Source: Fimbriimonadaceae bacterium
GTDB lineage: Bacteria; Armatimonadota; Fimbriimonadia; Fimbriimonadales; Fimbriimonadaceae
Reading direction: 5' to 3'
DNA: 5,272 nucleotides
NCBI GenBank assembly: GCA_022402505.1
Contig: JAKRSE010000404.1
Coordinates: 1 to 5,272, forward strand
Each line of letters opens with the position of its first letter. Position 1 is the first letter of the stretch. The translations under genes and the position numbers were made by a program. The notes under the pieces were generated by a model. The model was not told the origin of the DNA, searched no databases, and saw only the letters and a list, made by a program, of their open reading frames with translations. Shown in pieces: positions 1-5,272 of the stretch.

Positions 1-103
1 CGGTCCGATGCTCCTGAAACATCAATTCGGGGTGCCGATGCAGGTCCTGGCGAATCTCCCTCGCCTCAGCGTCTCCCGTCTCGATGATGGCCCTGAGCGA
101 CAT
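1..103 (-). CDS. M20-family amidohydrolase/peptidase, N-terminal fragment (cut by window edge)
   Basis: Reading the minus strand from the ATG at 103-101 gives 34 uninterrupted codons to the window edge. Residues 17-34 read IRQDLHRHPELMFQEHRT. This matches the N-terminal signature of M20 metallopeptidases, especially the M20D group of N-acyl-amino-acid and IAA-amino-acid amidohydrolases, which carry an LHxHPEL-F-E-T pattern near residue 20-35. Such enzymes hydrolyse an amide bond on an acylated amino acid, usually in the cytoplasm with two metal ions. The metal ligands and catalytic Glu would lie further along, outside the window, so substrate and activity cannot be judged. The start is the only ATG just ahead of the motif. 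An AGGAAGG at 118-124 could serve as ribosome binding site, but its 14-nt spacing is long. The gene diverges from the histidine phosphatase gene. The family call is fairly sure; the exact enzyme is not known. Confidence 0.82.
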   Translation of the reverse strand, partial: MSLRAIIETGDAEAREIRQDLHRHPELMFQEHRT

Positions 104-174
104 GAAGGGGGAGGCTACCTTCCTCTCGGTTCCGGCGGCAAGTGCGGCGGGTATGCTTGCGGGGGCAAGGGACG
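104..174. promoter_or_regulatory. Divergent intergenic region between the M20 gene and the phosphatase gene
   Basis: These 71 bp separate two divergent start codons and so should hold promoters for both genes unless one is transcribed from elsewhere. On the plus strand TATGCT (152-157) is a possible -10 box, with only a poor -35 (TTCCGG, 130-135). On the minus strand TAGCCT (111-116) fits the minimal TAnnnT -10 pattern and lies 7 nt from the M20 start codon, overlapping the spacer after the AGGAAGG SD-like sequence. A small inverted repeat, CTTGC-GGGG-GCAAG (156-169), sits directly ahead of the phosphatase ATG and covers part of its weak ribosome binding region. All of these are weak matches in G+C-rich DNA. 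The regulatory role is inferred from gene arrangement. Confidence 0.35.
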
Positions 175-795
175 ATGCGGCTGTACCTCATCCGGCACGG
201 ACAGACGGAATGGAACAACCAGGGCCGGGCGCAGGGACACACCGATGTCGACCTGGACGCCGCCGGGTTGCGCCAGGCCGAAGGCGTCGCCGAGTTCTTC
301 CGTCACCGCTGTCTCCACCGCATCTGGACCAGCGACCTCCGACGTTGCCGGCAGACCGCCCAGCCGACCGTCGATCTCACGCGGATCGAGCCCGAGGTCT
401 ACCGTGAGCTTCGAGAGCGAACTTTCGGCGAGCTGGAGGGCAGCCACTACGCCGTTCTCCGGGCCTTCTTTGACGGTGAGGCCCGGGAGAGGGGCATCTG
501 CCGATCCCAGGCCAGGCCGCCCGGCGGGGAGTCGGTCCAGGACGTCTGGAACCGGGTCGAGCCACTGGTGCAGAGGCTGAAGGGGCTGGAAGGAGACACG
601 GTGATCTTCTCTCACGGCGGGACGACTTCGATCATCCTGGCCCAGCTGATCCAGGCGCCGGTGGTCAGTTCCATGAGCTTCCGTCTGGGCAACGCCTGCA
701 TCTCCGAGCTGAAGCGGCTGCCCAGCGGAATCTGGCTCCTGCAGCACTACGACGACGGCTGCCATCTGGAACCTTGTCATGACCAAGCCGAATGA
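175..795 (+). CDS. Histidine phosphatase family protein (phosphoglycerate-mutase-like)
   Basis: The 206-aa product is a complete single-domain member of the histidine phosphatase (branch 1) superfamily, near the usual ~200 aa. The RHG motif at residues 7-9 gives the phospho-accepting His8. R57 lies in SDLRRCRQTA, the usual phosphate-binding Arg. E82 lies in LRERTFGELEG and fits the proton donor position. H147 in SHGG is the second conserved His. The GESVQDVWNRV stretch (118-128) is also family-typical. These residues support an active phosphatase or mutase. Related proteins include GpmB, CobC (alpha-ribazole phosphatase) and broad-specificity phosphatases, and sequence alone does not fix the substrate. 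The ATG at 175 is chosen because family members begin MRLYLIRHG. An in-frame GTG at 142 would add 11 unsupported residues. The SD is weak (AAGGG, 167-171, very close to the ATG). The 3' end overlaps lnt by 17 nt, so the two are likely co-transcribed. Confidence 0.93.
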   Translation: MRLYLIRHGQTEWNNQGRAQGHTDVDLDAAGLRQAEGVAEFFRHRCLHRIWTSDLRRCRQTAQPTVDLTRIEPEVYRELRERTFGELEGSHYAVLRAFFDGEARERGICRSQARPPGGESVQDVWNRVEPLVQRLKGLEGDTVIFSHGGTTSIILAQLIQAPVVSSMSFRLGNACISELKRLPSGIWLLQHYDDGCHLEPCHDQAE

Positions 796-2290
796 TCCGC
801 CGATCGGTCGGACAGTTCTCCTGGCTTTGGCTTCGGCGGCCCTCCTGGCCCTCAGCCTGCCTCCGTTCGGCCTCTTTCTTCTGCCCTTCGTCGCCTTGGT
901 TCCCTGGCTGACGGCGCTGCGGGGCGCCGACGTTCGGGCGACGGTCTGGTCCGGGCTGGCGTTTGGCGCCGCGTGGGGAGCCGGGCAGATGTGGTTTCTC
1001 GCCCCGCTGGTCTGGCGGTGGACCGGGAGCGTGGCGCTCGCATCGCTTCCCCTCGCCATCGTGATCGTCATCTGCGCGGGGATCGGAGTCGGGCAGGGGA
1101 TGCTGCTTCGGCTCTGCCTTCAGAATCGAATCTGGTTTCTGGCTCCTTTGGCGTGGGCGGGGGTCGAGGCGGCTCGGGGTCTGATCGGGCCGACGGCCTT
1201 CAGCTGGGGAAACCTGGCCCACGGGCTCTGGTCGGTGCCGGAAGTCATCCAGCACGCCTCGGCGGGCACGATCTTCCTGGTCTCGGCCTGGTGCCTCCTG
1301 CCGAATCTGATCCTCAGCTATGCGTTCTGGCCGGATGCGGGGAAGGAGCCGACCCCGCACGGGTCCTCGCTCTTTCGGGCCGCCTTCGTCTTCTGCGCCT
1401 TCCTCATCGGGTCGGTGTGGCGGTTCTCCCAGCTGCCCGAGGGCGAGGTCCGACCGGTCGCGCTGGCCCAGCCGGGGATCGACCTCGCCTACCTGCGCGG
1501 TGATGAGAGGTCGGCCAGGGTGGATGCCGCCACCCAGGATGTCGTGAACCGGCTTCTGCGGGGGCCCGGGTTCGACGTTGCGGTCCTGCCGGAGGGCTTC
1601 TGGAGCGCTCAGGGGGCCACCGCCGTGACCCCGGGCGTCACGAAGCTGCCGTTTTCGGTCCTGGCCGGGAGCGAGCGGCTCCACCCCAGAGGGGGAAGTC
1701 CGTTCCAGTCCGCATGGGGCTTTTCGGCCGAGTCCGGCGAGTGGCAGTCCACGGACAAGCGGCGGCTTGTGCTCTTCGGCGAGTACGTCCCGGAAGGGCT
1801 CCGGCGGCTGCTGCCGGAAGGCTTCAACCTCGGGTTTCTCAGCTTCCGTCCCGGCGGGGCTCCCCGGCTGCTCACATTCGGGCCGTTGAAGGTCGGTTCG
1901 CTGATCTGCTACGAAGGCCTGTTCAGCGACTCGGCCGCCGACTTTGCGGGCCTCGGGGCGAATCTCCTGGCGGTCATCAGCATCGACGACTGGTACGTCG
2001 GGACGCCTGCCTACGACCAGCTGTGGCAGGCTTCCGTGTGGCGGGCGGTGGAGACCGGCCTGCCGCTCGTGCGGGTCGGAGGCCAGGGCCAGAGCCTGGC
2101 GGTGGACGCCCGCGGACGCCTGGTGCGGATGGTCGAATTCGGTCGGGTCGAGACCCCGGTCGTCCTCCTGAAGGTGCCGGAGGCTTCCGATGCCTTCCCC
2201 TGGCGGATGGGCTTCGTCTATGCCTGCTGGGCCTTCTGCCTCGCTCTCCCCTTCTGGGTGTGGCGGCGAGGTCGGGGTTCGGAGGCCTGA
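779..2290 (+). CDS. lnt: Apolipoprotein N-acyltransferase
   Basis: Lnt transfers an acyl chain from a phospholipid to the N-terminal cysteine of apolipoproteins, the last step of lipoprotein maturation at the inner membrane after Lgt and LspA. The 503-aa length matches E. coli Lnt (512 aa). Hydrophobic segments lie at about 12-30, 31-48, 54-78, 84-110, 118-132, 163-184 and 199-213. A nitrilase-like domain spans about 226-465, and a last membrane segment 476-497 is followed by a basic tail. The catalytic triad can be placed as E272 (VLPEGFW), K327 (TDKRRLVLFGEYVP) and C377 (LICYEG). The neighbouring Y378, E379 and E335 correspond to residues known to matter in E. coli. The late domain reads ISIDDWYVGTPAYDQLWQAS, where the common form is N-x-T/S-N-D-x-W-F-G, so it is somewhat divergent. 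The ATG at 779 precedes the first membrane segment, lies inside the phosphatase gene and has only a minimal GGA (768-770) as SD, consistent with translational coupling. Confidence 0.96.
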   Translation: MTKPNDPPIGRTVLLALASAALLALSLPPFGLFLLPFVALVPWLTALRGADVRATVWSGLAFGAAWGAGQMWFLAPLVWRWTGSVALASLPLAIVIVICAGIGVGQGMLLRLCLQNRIWFLAPLAWAGVEAARGLIGPTAFSWGNLAHGLWSVPEVIQHASAGTIFLVSAWCLLPNLILSYAFWPDAGKEPTPHGSSLFRAAFVFCAFLIGSVWRFSQLPEGEVRPVALAQPGIDLAYLRGDERSARVDAATQDVVNRLLRGPGFDVAVLPEGFWSAQGATAVTPGVTKLPFSVLAGSERLHPRGGSPFQSAWGFSAESGEWQSTDKRRLVLFGEYVPEGLRRLLPEGFNLGFLSFRPGGAPRLLTFGPLKVGSLICYEGLFSDSAADFAGLGANLLAVISIDDWYVGTPAYDQLWQASVWRAVETGLPLVRVGGQGQSLAVDARGRLVRMVEFGRVETPVVLLKVPEASDAFPWRMGFVYACWAFCLALPFWVWRRGRGSEA

Positions 2291-2335
2291 AGGCCATGCA
2301 CTTCTTTGTCGAGAAAGAATCGCCCCATCGCCCTT

Positions 2336-2367
2336 GATTCGGGTCGAATCATCAGTCATATTGACTG
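2336..2367. repeat. Two tandem perfect inverted repeats, each 6-3-6
   Basis: The first palindrome is GATTCG-GGT-CGAATC (2336-2350). The second is CAGTCA-TAT-TGACTG (2353-2367). They differ in sequence but share the same geometry (6-bp arms, 3-nt centre) and are only 2 bp apart. They begin 45 nt after the lnt stop codon. As RNA they would form two small hairpins in the lnt 3' untranslated region, which could protect or help end the transcript, but no run of T follows. As DNA they resemble a pair of operator half-site palindromes, though no start codon with good signals lies nearby. The repeats are certain; the function is not known. Confidence 0.6.
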
Positions 2368-2398
2368 CAGGAAGATGTGCGATCGATGCGAGAAATGT

Positions 2399-2420
2399 CG
2401 GCCGGAAAGCTGTTCGGCCG
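2399..2420 (+). other. Hairpin with CGGCCG arms
   Basis: CGGCCG occurs at 2399-2404 and again at 2415-2420. It is self-complementary, so the two copies can pair as a 6-bp stem, extended inward by a G-U and an A-U pair to leave a 6-nt loop. It lies 31 nt after the tandem palindromes and has no T-tract on either side, so it is not a classic terminator. It may be a further structured element in the lnt 3' region, or chance in G+C-rich DNA. Confidence 0.35.
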
Positions 2421-2549
2421 CGCCGCCTGCCAAGCCTGGACAGGTCTCGCTCTCCCTCGCGCCGCGCACTCCCAAGATTTCACTCGATATAACGGCTGTT
2501 TCTCAACCGGGGCAGCCCGAAGCCACACAAGCAGTGACGCGAGACAATT

Positions 2550-2580
2550 GACGGAGGCGGGGATCCCCCCGACCTCCGTC
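2550..2580. terminator. Strong stem-loop, probable terminator between convergent genes
   Basis: The left arm GACGGAGGCGGGG (2550-2562) pairs fully with 2567-2580, giving 13 base pairs with one bulged A (2572) and a 4-nt ATCC loop (2563-2566). It lies 30 nt beyond the stop codon of the minus-strand small gene and 259 nt beyond lnt, between convergent genes, which is the classic place for a bidirectional terminator. The following sequences are only modestly T-rich: CTCTTTCTCC on the plus side, AATTGTCTC on the minus side. Release may therefore depend on the very stable stem. It most likely ends the holA-ribBA-small-gene transcript and may also stop read-through from lnt. Confidence 0.75.
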
Positions 2581-2610
2581 CTCTTTCTCCCTGAGTGTTG
2601 AGCCCCCCGA

Positions 2611-2934
2611 TCAGGAAACGGCGGGCAGAGCCTTCAGCGTCTCCACCAGCTGCTCGGCGTGATGGATCAAGACTTCGCCTGATTCCACGAAGGGCTTGAG
2701 GTCGGACTCCAGCGACTGGAAGTTCGGCGAAGTCCAGCGGCCCAGGAATCCGGGGCGATCCAGGGTGACCAGGGTGATCCGGAAGCCTGCCTGGAACGGG
2801 ATGCCCGGGAGATGGTCGAGACCCTTGCCGACCAGGTCGGGGATCGAGGTGTAGACGCCGGTGACTTCGCTGAAGCCCTTCTCGTCGAGCTGCTCCGTCA
2901 CCCAGTAGATCTTGCGAAACTTCTTTGTCTCCAT
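2611..2934 (-). CDS. Small conserved-looking protein of unknown function, 107 aa
   Basis: I do not recognise this protein. It reads from the ATG at 2934 (METKKFRKIYW) to a TGA at 2611-2613. The frame is open further upstream, but there it overlaps ribBA and lacks protein-like composition, so this ATG is the sensible start. It lies 26 nt after the ribBA stop codon. An AGGAAG (2953-2958) is 18 nt from the ATG, too far for a normal SD, so coupling to ribBA is possible. The product is soluble-looking, with no signal peptide or membrane segment. The pattern suggests an alpha/beta fold: a strand at 6-14 (FRKIYWVTE), a VTGVYTSIPDLV segment (24-35) leading into a helix, a strand at 51-59 (FRITLVTLD), a GRWTSP turn (65-70), and a C-terminal helical stretch (72-103) with only one cluster of histidines. 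There are no cysteines and no obvious catalytic motif. Balanced composition, position and a terminator just downstream support a real gene. Confidence 0.8.
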   Translation of the reverse strand: METKKFRKIYWVTEQLDEKGFSEVTGVYTSIPDLVGKGLDHLPGIPFQAGFRITLVTLDRPGFLGRWTSPNFQSLESDLKPFVESGEVLIHHAEQLVETLKALPAVS

Positions 2935-2960
2935 GATTGTGATGCCTGCGGTCTTCCTCG

Positions 2961-4160
2961 TCAGTCGGGAATCTCGTGCCCCATTTTGTCCCGCTTTGTT
3001 TCGATGTAGCGTTCCGAATGGGGATTCGTCGGGGCCACGATGGGGATGGTTTCCACGATTTCGAGTCCAAAGGCCTCCAATCCGACCCGTTTGGAGGGGT
3101 TGTTGGTCATCAGCTTCATGCGTCGGATTCCCAGGTCGGCCAGGACCTGCGCTCCCAGGCCGTAGTCCCGCAGGTCGGGCTTGAAGCCGAGGGCCAGGTT
3201 GGCATCGACCGTGTCCATCCCTTCCTCCTGCAGGCGGTAGGCCTTGAGCTTGTTCAGGATGCCGATGCCGCGGCCCTCCTGGGCGATGTAGAGGACCACG
3301 CCTCGGCCTTCGCGTTCGATGTGCTGCAGGGCGAGGGCCAGCTGATCGCCGCAGTCGCATCGCAGGGAGCCGAGGATGTCTCCGGTCAGGCAGCTGCTGT
3401 GAACCCGCACCGGCACGGGCTCGCCCCCGGCCACCTCACCCTTGACGATGGCGAGGTAGGGGTTCGACTCGACTTCGCTCTCGTAGCCGTAGACCCGAAA
3501 CTCGCCGTACTTGGTCGGCAGGCTCACCGGGCCGGCGCTCAGAGTGATCAGCCGCTCGGACTGGCGTCGGTGGGCGATGAGGTCGGCGATCGTGATGATC
3601 TTGAGGCCGTGTCGGAGGGCGTACTCCTTCAGGCCGTCCATCCGAAGCATCTCCCCGTCGTCTCCCATGATCTCGACCCCGACGCCGACAGGCTGAAGGC
3701 CGGCCAGGGTGCAGAGGTCGACCGAAGCTTCCGTGTGGCCCGCGCGCCGGAGGACTCCGCCAGGTTCGGCGCGAAGCGTGAGCATGTGGCCGGGGCGCAT
3801 CAGGTCATCCGGCTTGGCTGCCGGGTCGATGAAGACCTGGCAGGTCTTCGCCCGGTCCGGCGCGCTCACTCCGGTCGATGTGCCGTGGACCGCATCCACC
3901 GTCTCGCCCATGGCCGTGCCGCGCCGAGCCGTGTTCATCTTGCTCATCATCGGGATGTTCAAGGCGTCCAAACGCTCGGGCGTGGCGGCGATGAAGGGGA
4001 CACCGCCCGCCTTGATCATGAAGTTCATGGCGGCCGGGGTCACGTGCTCGGCGGCCATGATCAGGTCGCCCTCGTTTTCACGATCAGGATCATCGACGAC
4101 GATGATCATCTTTCCCTGTCGCAGGAGTTCCAGGGCTTCGGGGACCGAGGCAAAGGGCAT
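2961..4160 (-). CDS. ribBA: Bifunctional 3,4-dihydroxy-2-butanone-4-phosphate synthase / GTP cyclohydrolase II
   Basis: RibBA makes both starting materials of riboflavin: the four-carbon phosphate from ribulose 5-phosphate (RibB half) and the pyrimidine from GTP (RibA half). The 399-aa product has the usual fused length. The RibB half (about 1-200) shows DDPDRENEGDLI (23-34, metal and phosphate ligands), STGVSAPDRA (95-104), RPGH (122-125), GGVLRRAGHTEASVDL (134-149, metal-binding H142) and VEIMGDDG (162-169, E163). The RibA half (about 205-399) has zinc ligands C257, C268 and C270 (CLTGD then SLRCDCG), QEGRGIG (294-300), Y308, D329 and R331 (DLRDYG), TNNP (352-355) and a final MGH. All key RibA residues are present. 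In the RibB half the usual active-site loop cysteine is absent: the family's G-L-I-C-V is G-V-P-F-I (53-57), and the usual F-T-V-S-V is MGETV (84-88). The ATG at 4160 fits family N-termini. It lacks an SD but has a -10-like box 10 nt upstream. An in-frame GTG at 4223 would add 21 unsupported residues. Confidence 0.95.
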   Translation of the reverse strand: MPFASVPEALELLRQGKMIIVVDDPDRENEGDLIMAAEHVTPAAMNFMIKAGGVPFIAATPERLDALNIPMMSKMNTARRGTAMGETVDAVHGTSTGVSAPDRAKTCQVFIDPAAKPDDLMRPGHMLTLRAEPGGVLRRAGHTEASVDLCTLAGLQPVGVGVEIMGDDGEMLRMDGLKEYALRHGLKIITIADLIAHRRQSERLITLSAGPVSLPTKYGEFRVYGYESEVESNPYLAIVKGEVAGGEPVPVRVHSSCLTGDILGSLRCDCGDQLALALQHIEREGRGVVLYIAQEGRGIGILNKLKAYRLQEEGMDTVDANLALGFKPDLRDYGLGAQVLADLGIRRMKLMTNNPSKRVGLEAFGLEIVETIPIVAPTNPHSERYIETKRDKMGHEIPD

Positions 4161-4170
4161 GGCCGGACTG

Positions 4171-4176
4171 ATTCTA
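4171..4176 (-). promoter_or_regulatory. Candidate -10 box (TAGAAT) for ribBA
   Basis: On the minus strand TAGAAT matches the -10 consensus at 5 of 6 bases and ends 10 nt before the ribBA ATG. Transcription would then begin within a few bases of the start codon, giving a leaderless or nearly leaderless message, in keeping with the missing SD. No good -35 box lies at the expected distance (CGGCAT at 17-nt spacing). The 72-bp gap behind holA (4161-4232) is otherwise G+C-rich, which makes this A/T-rich hexamer stand out. It is a prediction from sequence only. The gap is too short to hold an FMN riboswitch. Confidence 0.4.
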
Positions 4177-4232
4177 CGGCGGGACGAGTCGGGATGCCGG
4201 GCAGGCCGTGCGGGAGGTCCCACCGGACCGAC

Positions 4233-5272
4233 TCAGTTCCGCCCCTGGCAGAGGCCGGCCAGCCGGATCGTCATCTCTTCCAGAGTGTCTGCCGGGCTGA
4301 ATCCGGGGAGGATGCCCTTGAGGCGGCAGTCCGCTCGCAGAATCTCCTCCATGGCCGCCGTCAGCCGGTCAAACCCCAGCCTTCTGGCGTGTGGCAACAG
4401 GCGGTCGGCCTGCCAGGCGGGGAGCGAGGTGATGTTCGGCTTGGCCCCCATCAGCCGGGCCACCTCGTCGGGGAGGGCGGCAGGCGAGACCCGATGTTCC
4501 TGGCAGATCCGGGCCTCCCAAAGATGGGTGAACCTTCGGATCAGCAGGCGCATGATCAGCGGCGCCGATTCCTCGGCTCCGCGAGGGCCGGAGTAGAGCA
4601 CCACCTGGAGCGCCGCCGCCGCCTGAGCCGGCCTGCCTTCCACGATGGCGTCGATCATCGAGAAGACGTTGAACTCCGGCGTCGCCGTGACCAGAGAGCG
4701 AACGTGGGATTCCTCCACCTTCTTGTCGGGGTGAATGTAGAGGGCGAGCTTTTCCAGCTCCTGCAGCGCCATGCCGACCTGCCCGCCGACCATCTCTCCC
4801 AGCAGCAGGGCGACCTTCGGGCTGACCTTCAGACCGCGCCGCTCGGCCTCCGCCTTGATGCGCTCCGAGGCTCGGCGGGGATCAGGGTCGAACCGGAGGA
4901 CCTGCCCCCCGCCCGCCTTGACGATCTTCTCCCACCGCCCGCCGACGTCCCCCAGAGTCTTCTGCTTCGCATAGTCTCCGGATTCCGAATCGCCGACCAG
5001 AACGAGCCGAGCGGTGGCAGGAAGGGCCTTGAGGCGGGCGGCGAAGGGATGCGACTTGGCCCCCGACTTCTCCTTGAACGCCTTGTCCGGATCCAGCCGG
5101 AGCAGGTTGCGGACCACCAGCGTCCGGCGTTCGGCGAGGAAGGGTGCGGTGCCGACCGAGCCCAGCCAGTCTTCCGGCGAGCCCTGATCGGCCTGCATCA
5201 CTTCGGTGTCGAAGTCGTCGTCCTCTCCCGCTCCCTCGGCCAGCAGGTCGCGCAGGGCTTGGACGACCAGCC
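4233..5272 (-). CDS. holA: DNA polymerase III subunit delta, N-terminus cut by window edge
   Basis: The delta subunit is the wrench of the clamp loader: it binds and opens the beta sliding clamp for replication. The frame is open to the window edge, giving 345 visible residues. The first 23 (starting LVVQALRDLLAEG) lie ahead of the GTG at 5201 and look like normal delta sequence, so that GTG is internal and the true start lies beyond the window, probably by about 15-25 residues. Visible landmarks are PFLAERRTLVV (43-53, the region that in delta proteins touches the clamp), ARLVLVGD (87-94), the ELEKLALY motif (171-178), FNVFSMIDAIVEGRPAQA (200-217) and LIMRLLIRRFTHLWEAR (238-254). The collar domain ends with EEILRADCRLKG (308-319), the typical late L-x-x-x-D-x-x-x-K-G pattern. 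No ATP-binding Walker motif is expected in delta and none is seen. The gene precedes ribBA by 72 nt on the same strand. Confidence 0.93.
   Translation of the reverse strand, partial: LVVQALRDLLAEGAGEDDDFDTEVMQADQGSPEDWLGSVGTAPFLAERRTLVVRNLLRLDPDKAFKEKSGAKSHPFAARLKALPATARLVLVGDSESGDYAKQKTLGDVGGRWEKIVKAGGGQVLRFDPDPRRASERIKAEAERRGLKVSPKVALLLGEMVGGQVGMALQELEKLALYIHPDKKVEESHVRSLVTATPEFNVFSMIDAIVEGRPAQAAAALQVVLYSGPRGAEESAPLIMRLLIRRFTHLWEARICQEHRVSPAALPDEVARLMGAKPNITSLPAWQADRLLPHARRLGFDRLTAAMEEILRADCRLKGILPGFSPADTLEEMTIRLAGLCQGRN

Larger units (their letters stand above)
2291..2610. other. Convergent intergenic region, 320 bp
   Basis: This stretch separates the 3' ends of lnt (plus strand) and the small minus-strand gene. 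It looks less G+C-rich than the flanking genes, and its reading frames lack their strong G/C third-position bias, which argues against a conserved protein gene. It holds two adjacent perfect inverted repeats (2336-2367), a hairpin (2399-2420) and a strong terminator-like stem (2550-2580), listed separately. I see nothing definite in 2421-2549. Two plus-strand ORFs cross the region (58-81 codons ending at 2551, and 74 codons ending at 2601) but neither has convincing coding signals. Confidence 0.7.

Noticed and set aside
115..1071. 318-codon minus-strand open frame opposite the phosphatase and early lnt
   Set aside because: It has no recognisable motif, overlaps two well-supported genes and has the composition of an antisense shadow.
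665..2359. 564-codon open frame on the minus strand opposite lnt
   Set aside because: It mirrors lnt and its product is rich in R, P, G, E and D without domains or motifs, as expected opposite a gene with high G/C third positions.
2480..3070. 196-codon minus-strand frame overlapping the small gene and the ribBA 3' end
   Set aside because: It overlaps the better-composed 107-aa gene in another frame and runs through the terminator stem.
4216..4229. GGTCC-CACC-GGACC hairpin just after the holA stop codon
   Set aside because: Five base pairs without a T-tract in G+C-rich DNA is within chance and does not make a terminator.
4161..4232. FMN riboswitch ahead of ribBA
   Set aside because: The gap is only 72 bp, shorter than an FMN riboswitch, and no matching conserved blocks were seen.
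3709..4596. 295-codon plus-strand open frame opposite ribBA and holA
   Set aside because: It spans the ends of two confirmed genes in antisense, with S/R/A/G-rich composition and no domain.
5199..5201. GTG as the start codon of holA
   Set aside because: The frame stays open upstream to the window edge with delta-like sequence, so the gene most likely starts outside the window.

Overview
This is a 5.3 kb, G+C-rich, gene-dense stretch of bacterial chromosome carrying core housekeeping genes. An apolipoprotein N-acyltransferase (lnt) is most typical of diderm (Gram-negative-type) cells, although some actinobacteria also have one. The strong G/C bias at third codon positions explains the many long spurious ORFs opposite the real genes. 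I cannot name the phylum from sequence alone. Weak or missing Shine-Dalgarno sequences and a -10-like box very close to one start codon hint at a lineage that uses some leaderless or SD-poor starts.

Layout, left to right. Positions 1-103, minus strand: the first 34 codons of an M20-family amidohydrolase/peptidase, cut by the window edge. Positions 104-174: a 71-bp divergent intergenic region. Positions 175-795, plus strand: a histidine phosphatase (phosphoglycerate-mutase-like). It overlaps by 17 nt lnt at 779-2290, the last enzyme of lipoprotein maturation. Positions 2291-2610: a 320-bp space between convergent genes, with two tandem perfect inverted repeats, a further hairpin and a strong terminator-like stem-loop at 2550-2580. 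Positions 2611-2934, minus strand: an unrecognised 107-aa protein. Positions 2961-4160, minus strand: ribBA, a bifunctional riboflavin-biosynthesis enzyme. Positions 4233-5272, minus strand: holA, the DNA polymerase III delta (clamp loader) subunit, whose N-terminus lies outside the window.

The minus-strand genes holA, ribBA and the small gene run in one direction with gaps of 72 and 26 nt, so they may form one transcription unit ending at the 2550-2580 stem-loop. A -10-like box before ribBA suggests that ribBA plus the small gene can also be transcribed separately. No mobile elements, CRISPR arrays, tRNA or rRNA genes were seen. I found no clear new multi-gene system. The points most worth a second look are the unusual DHBP-synthase half of RibBA (no cysteine in the usual active-site loop), the uncharacterised small protein behind it, and the tandem palindromes after lnt.
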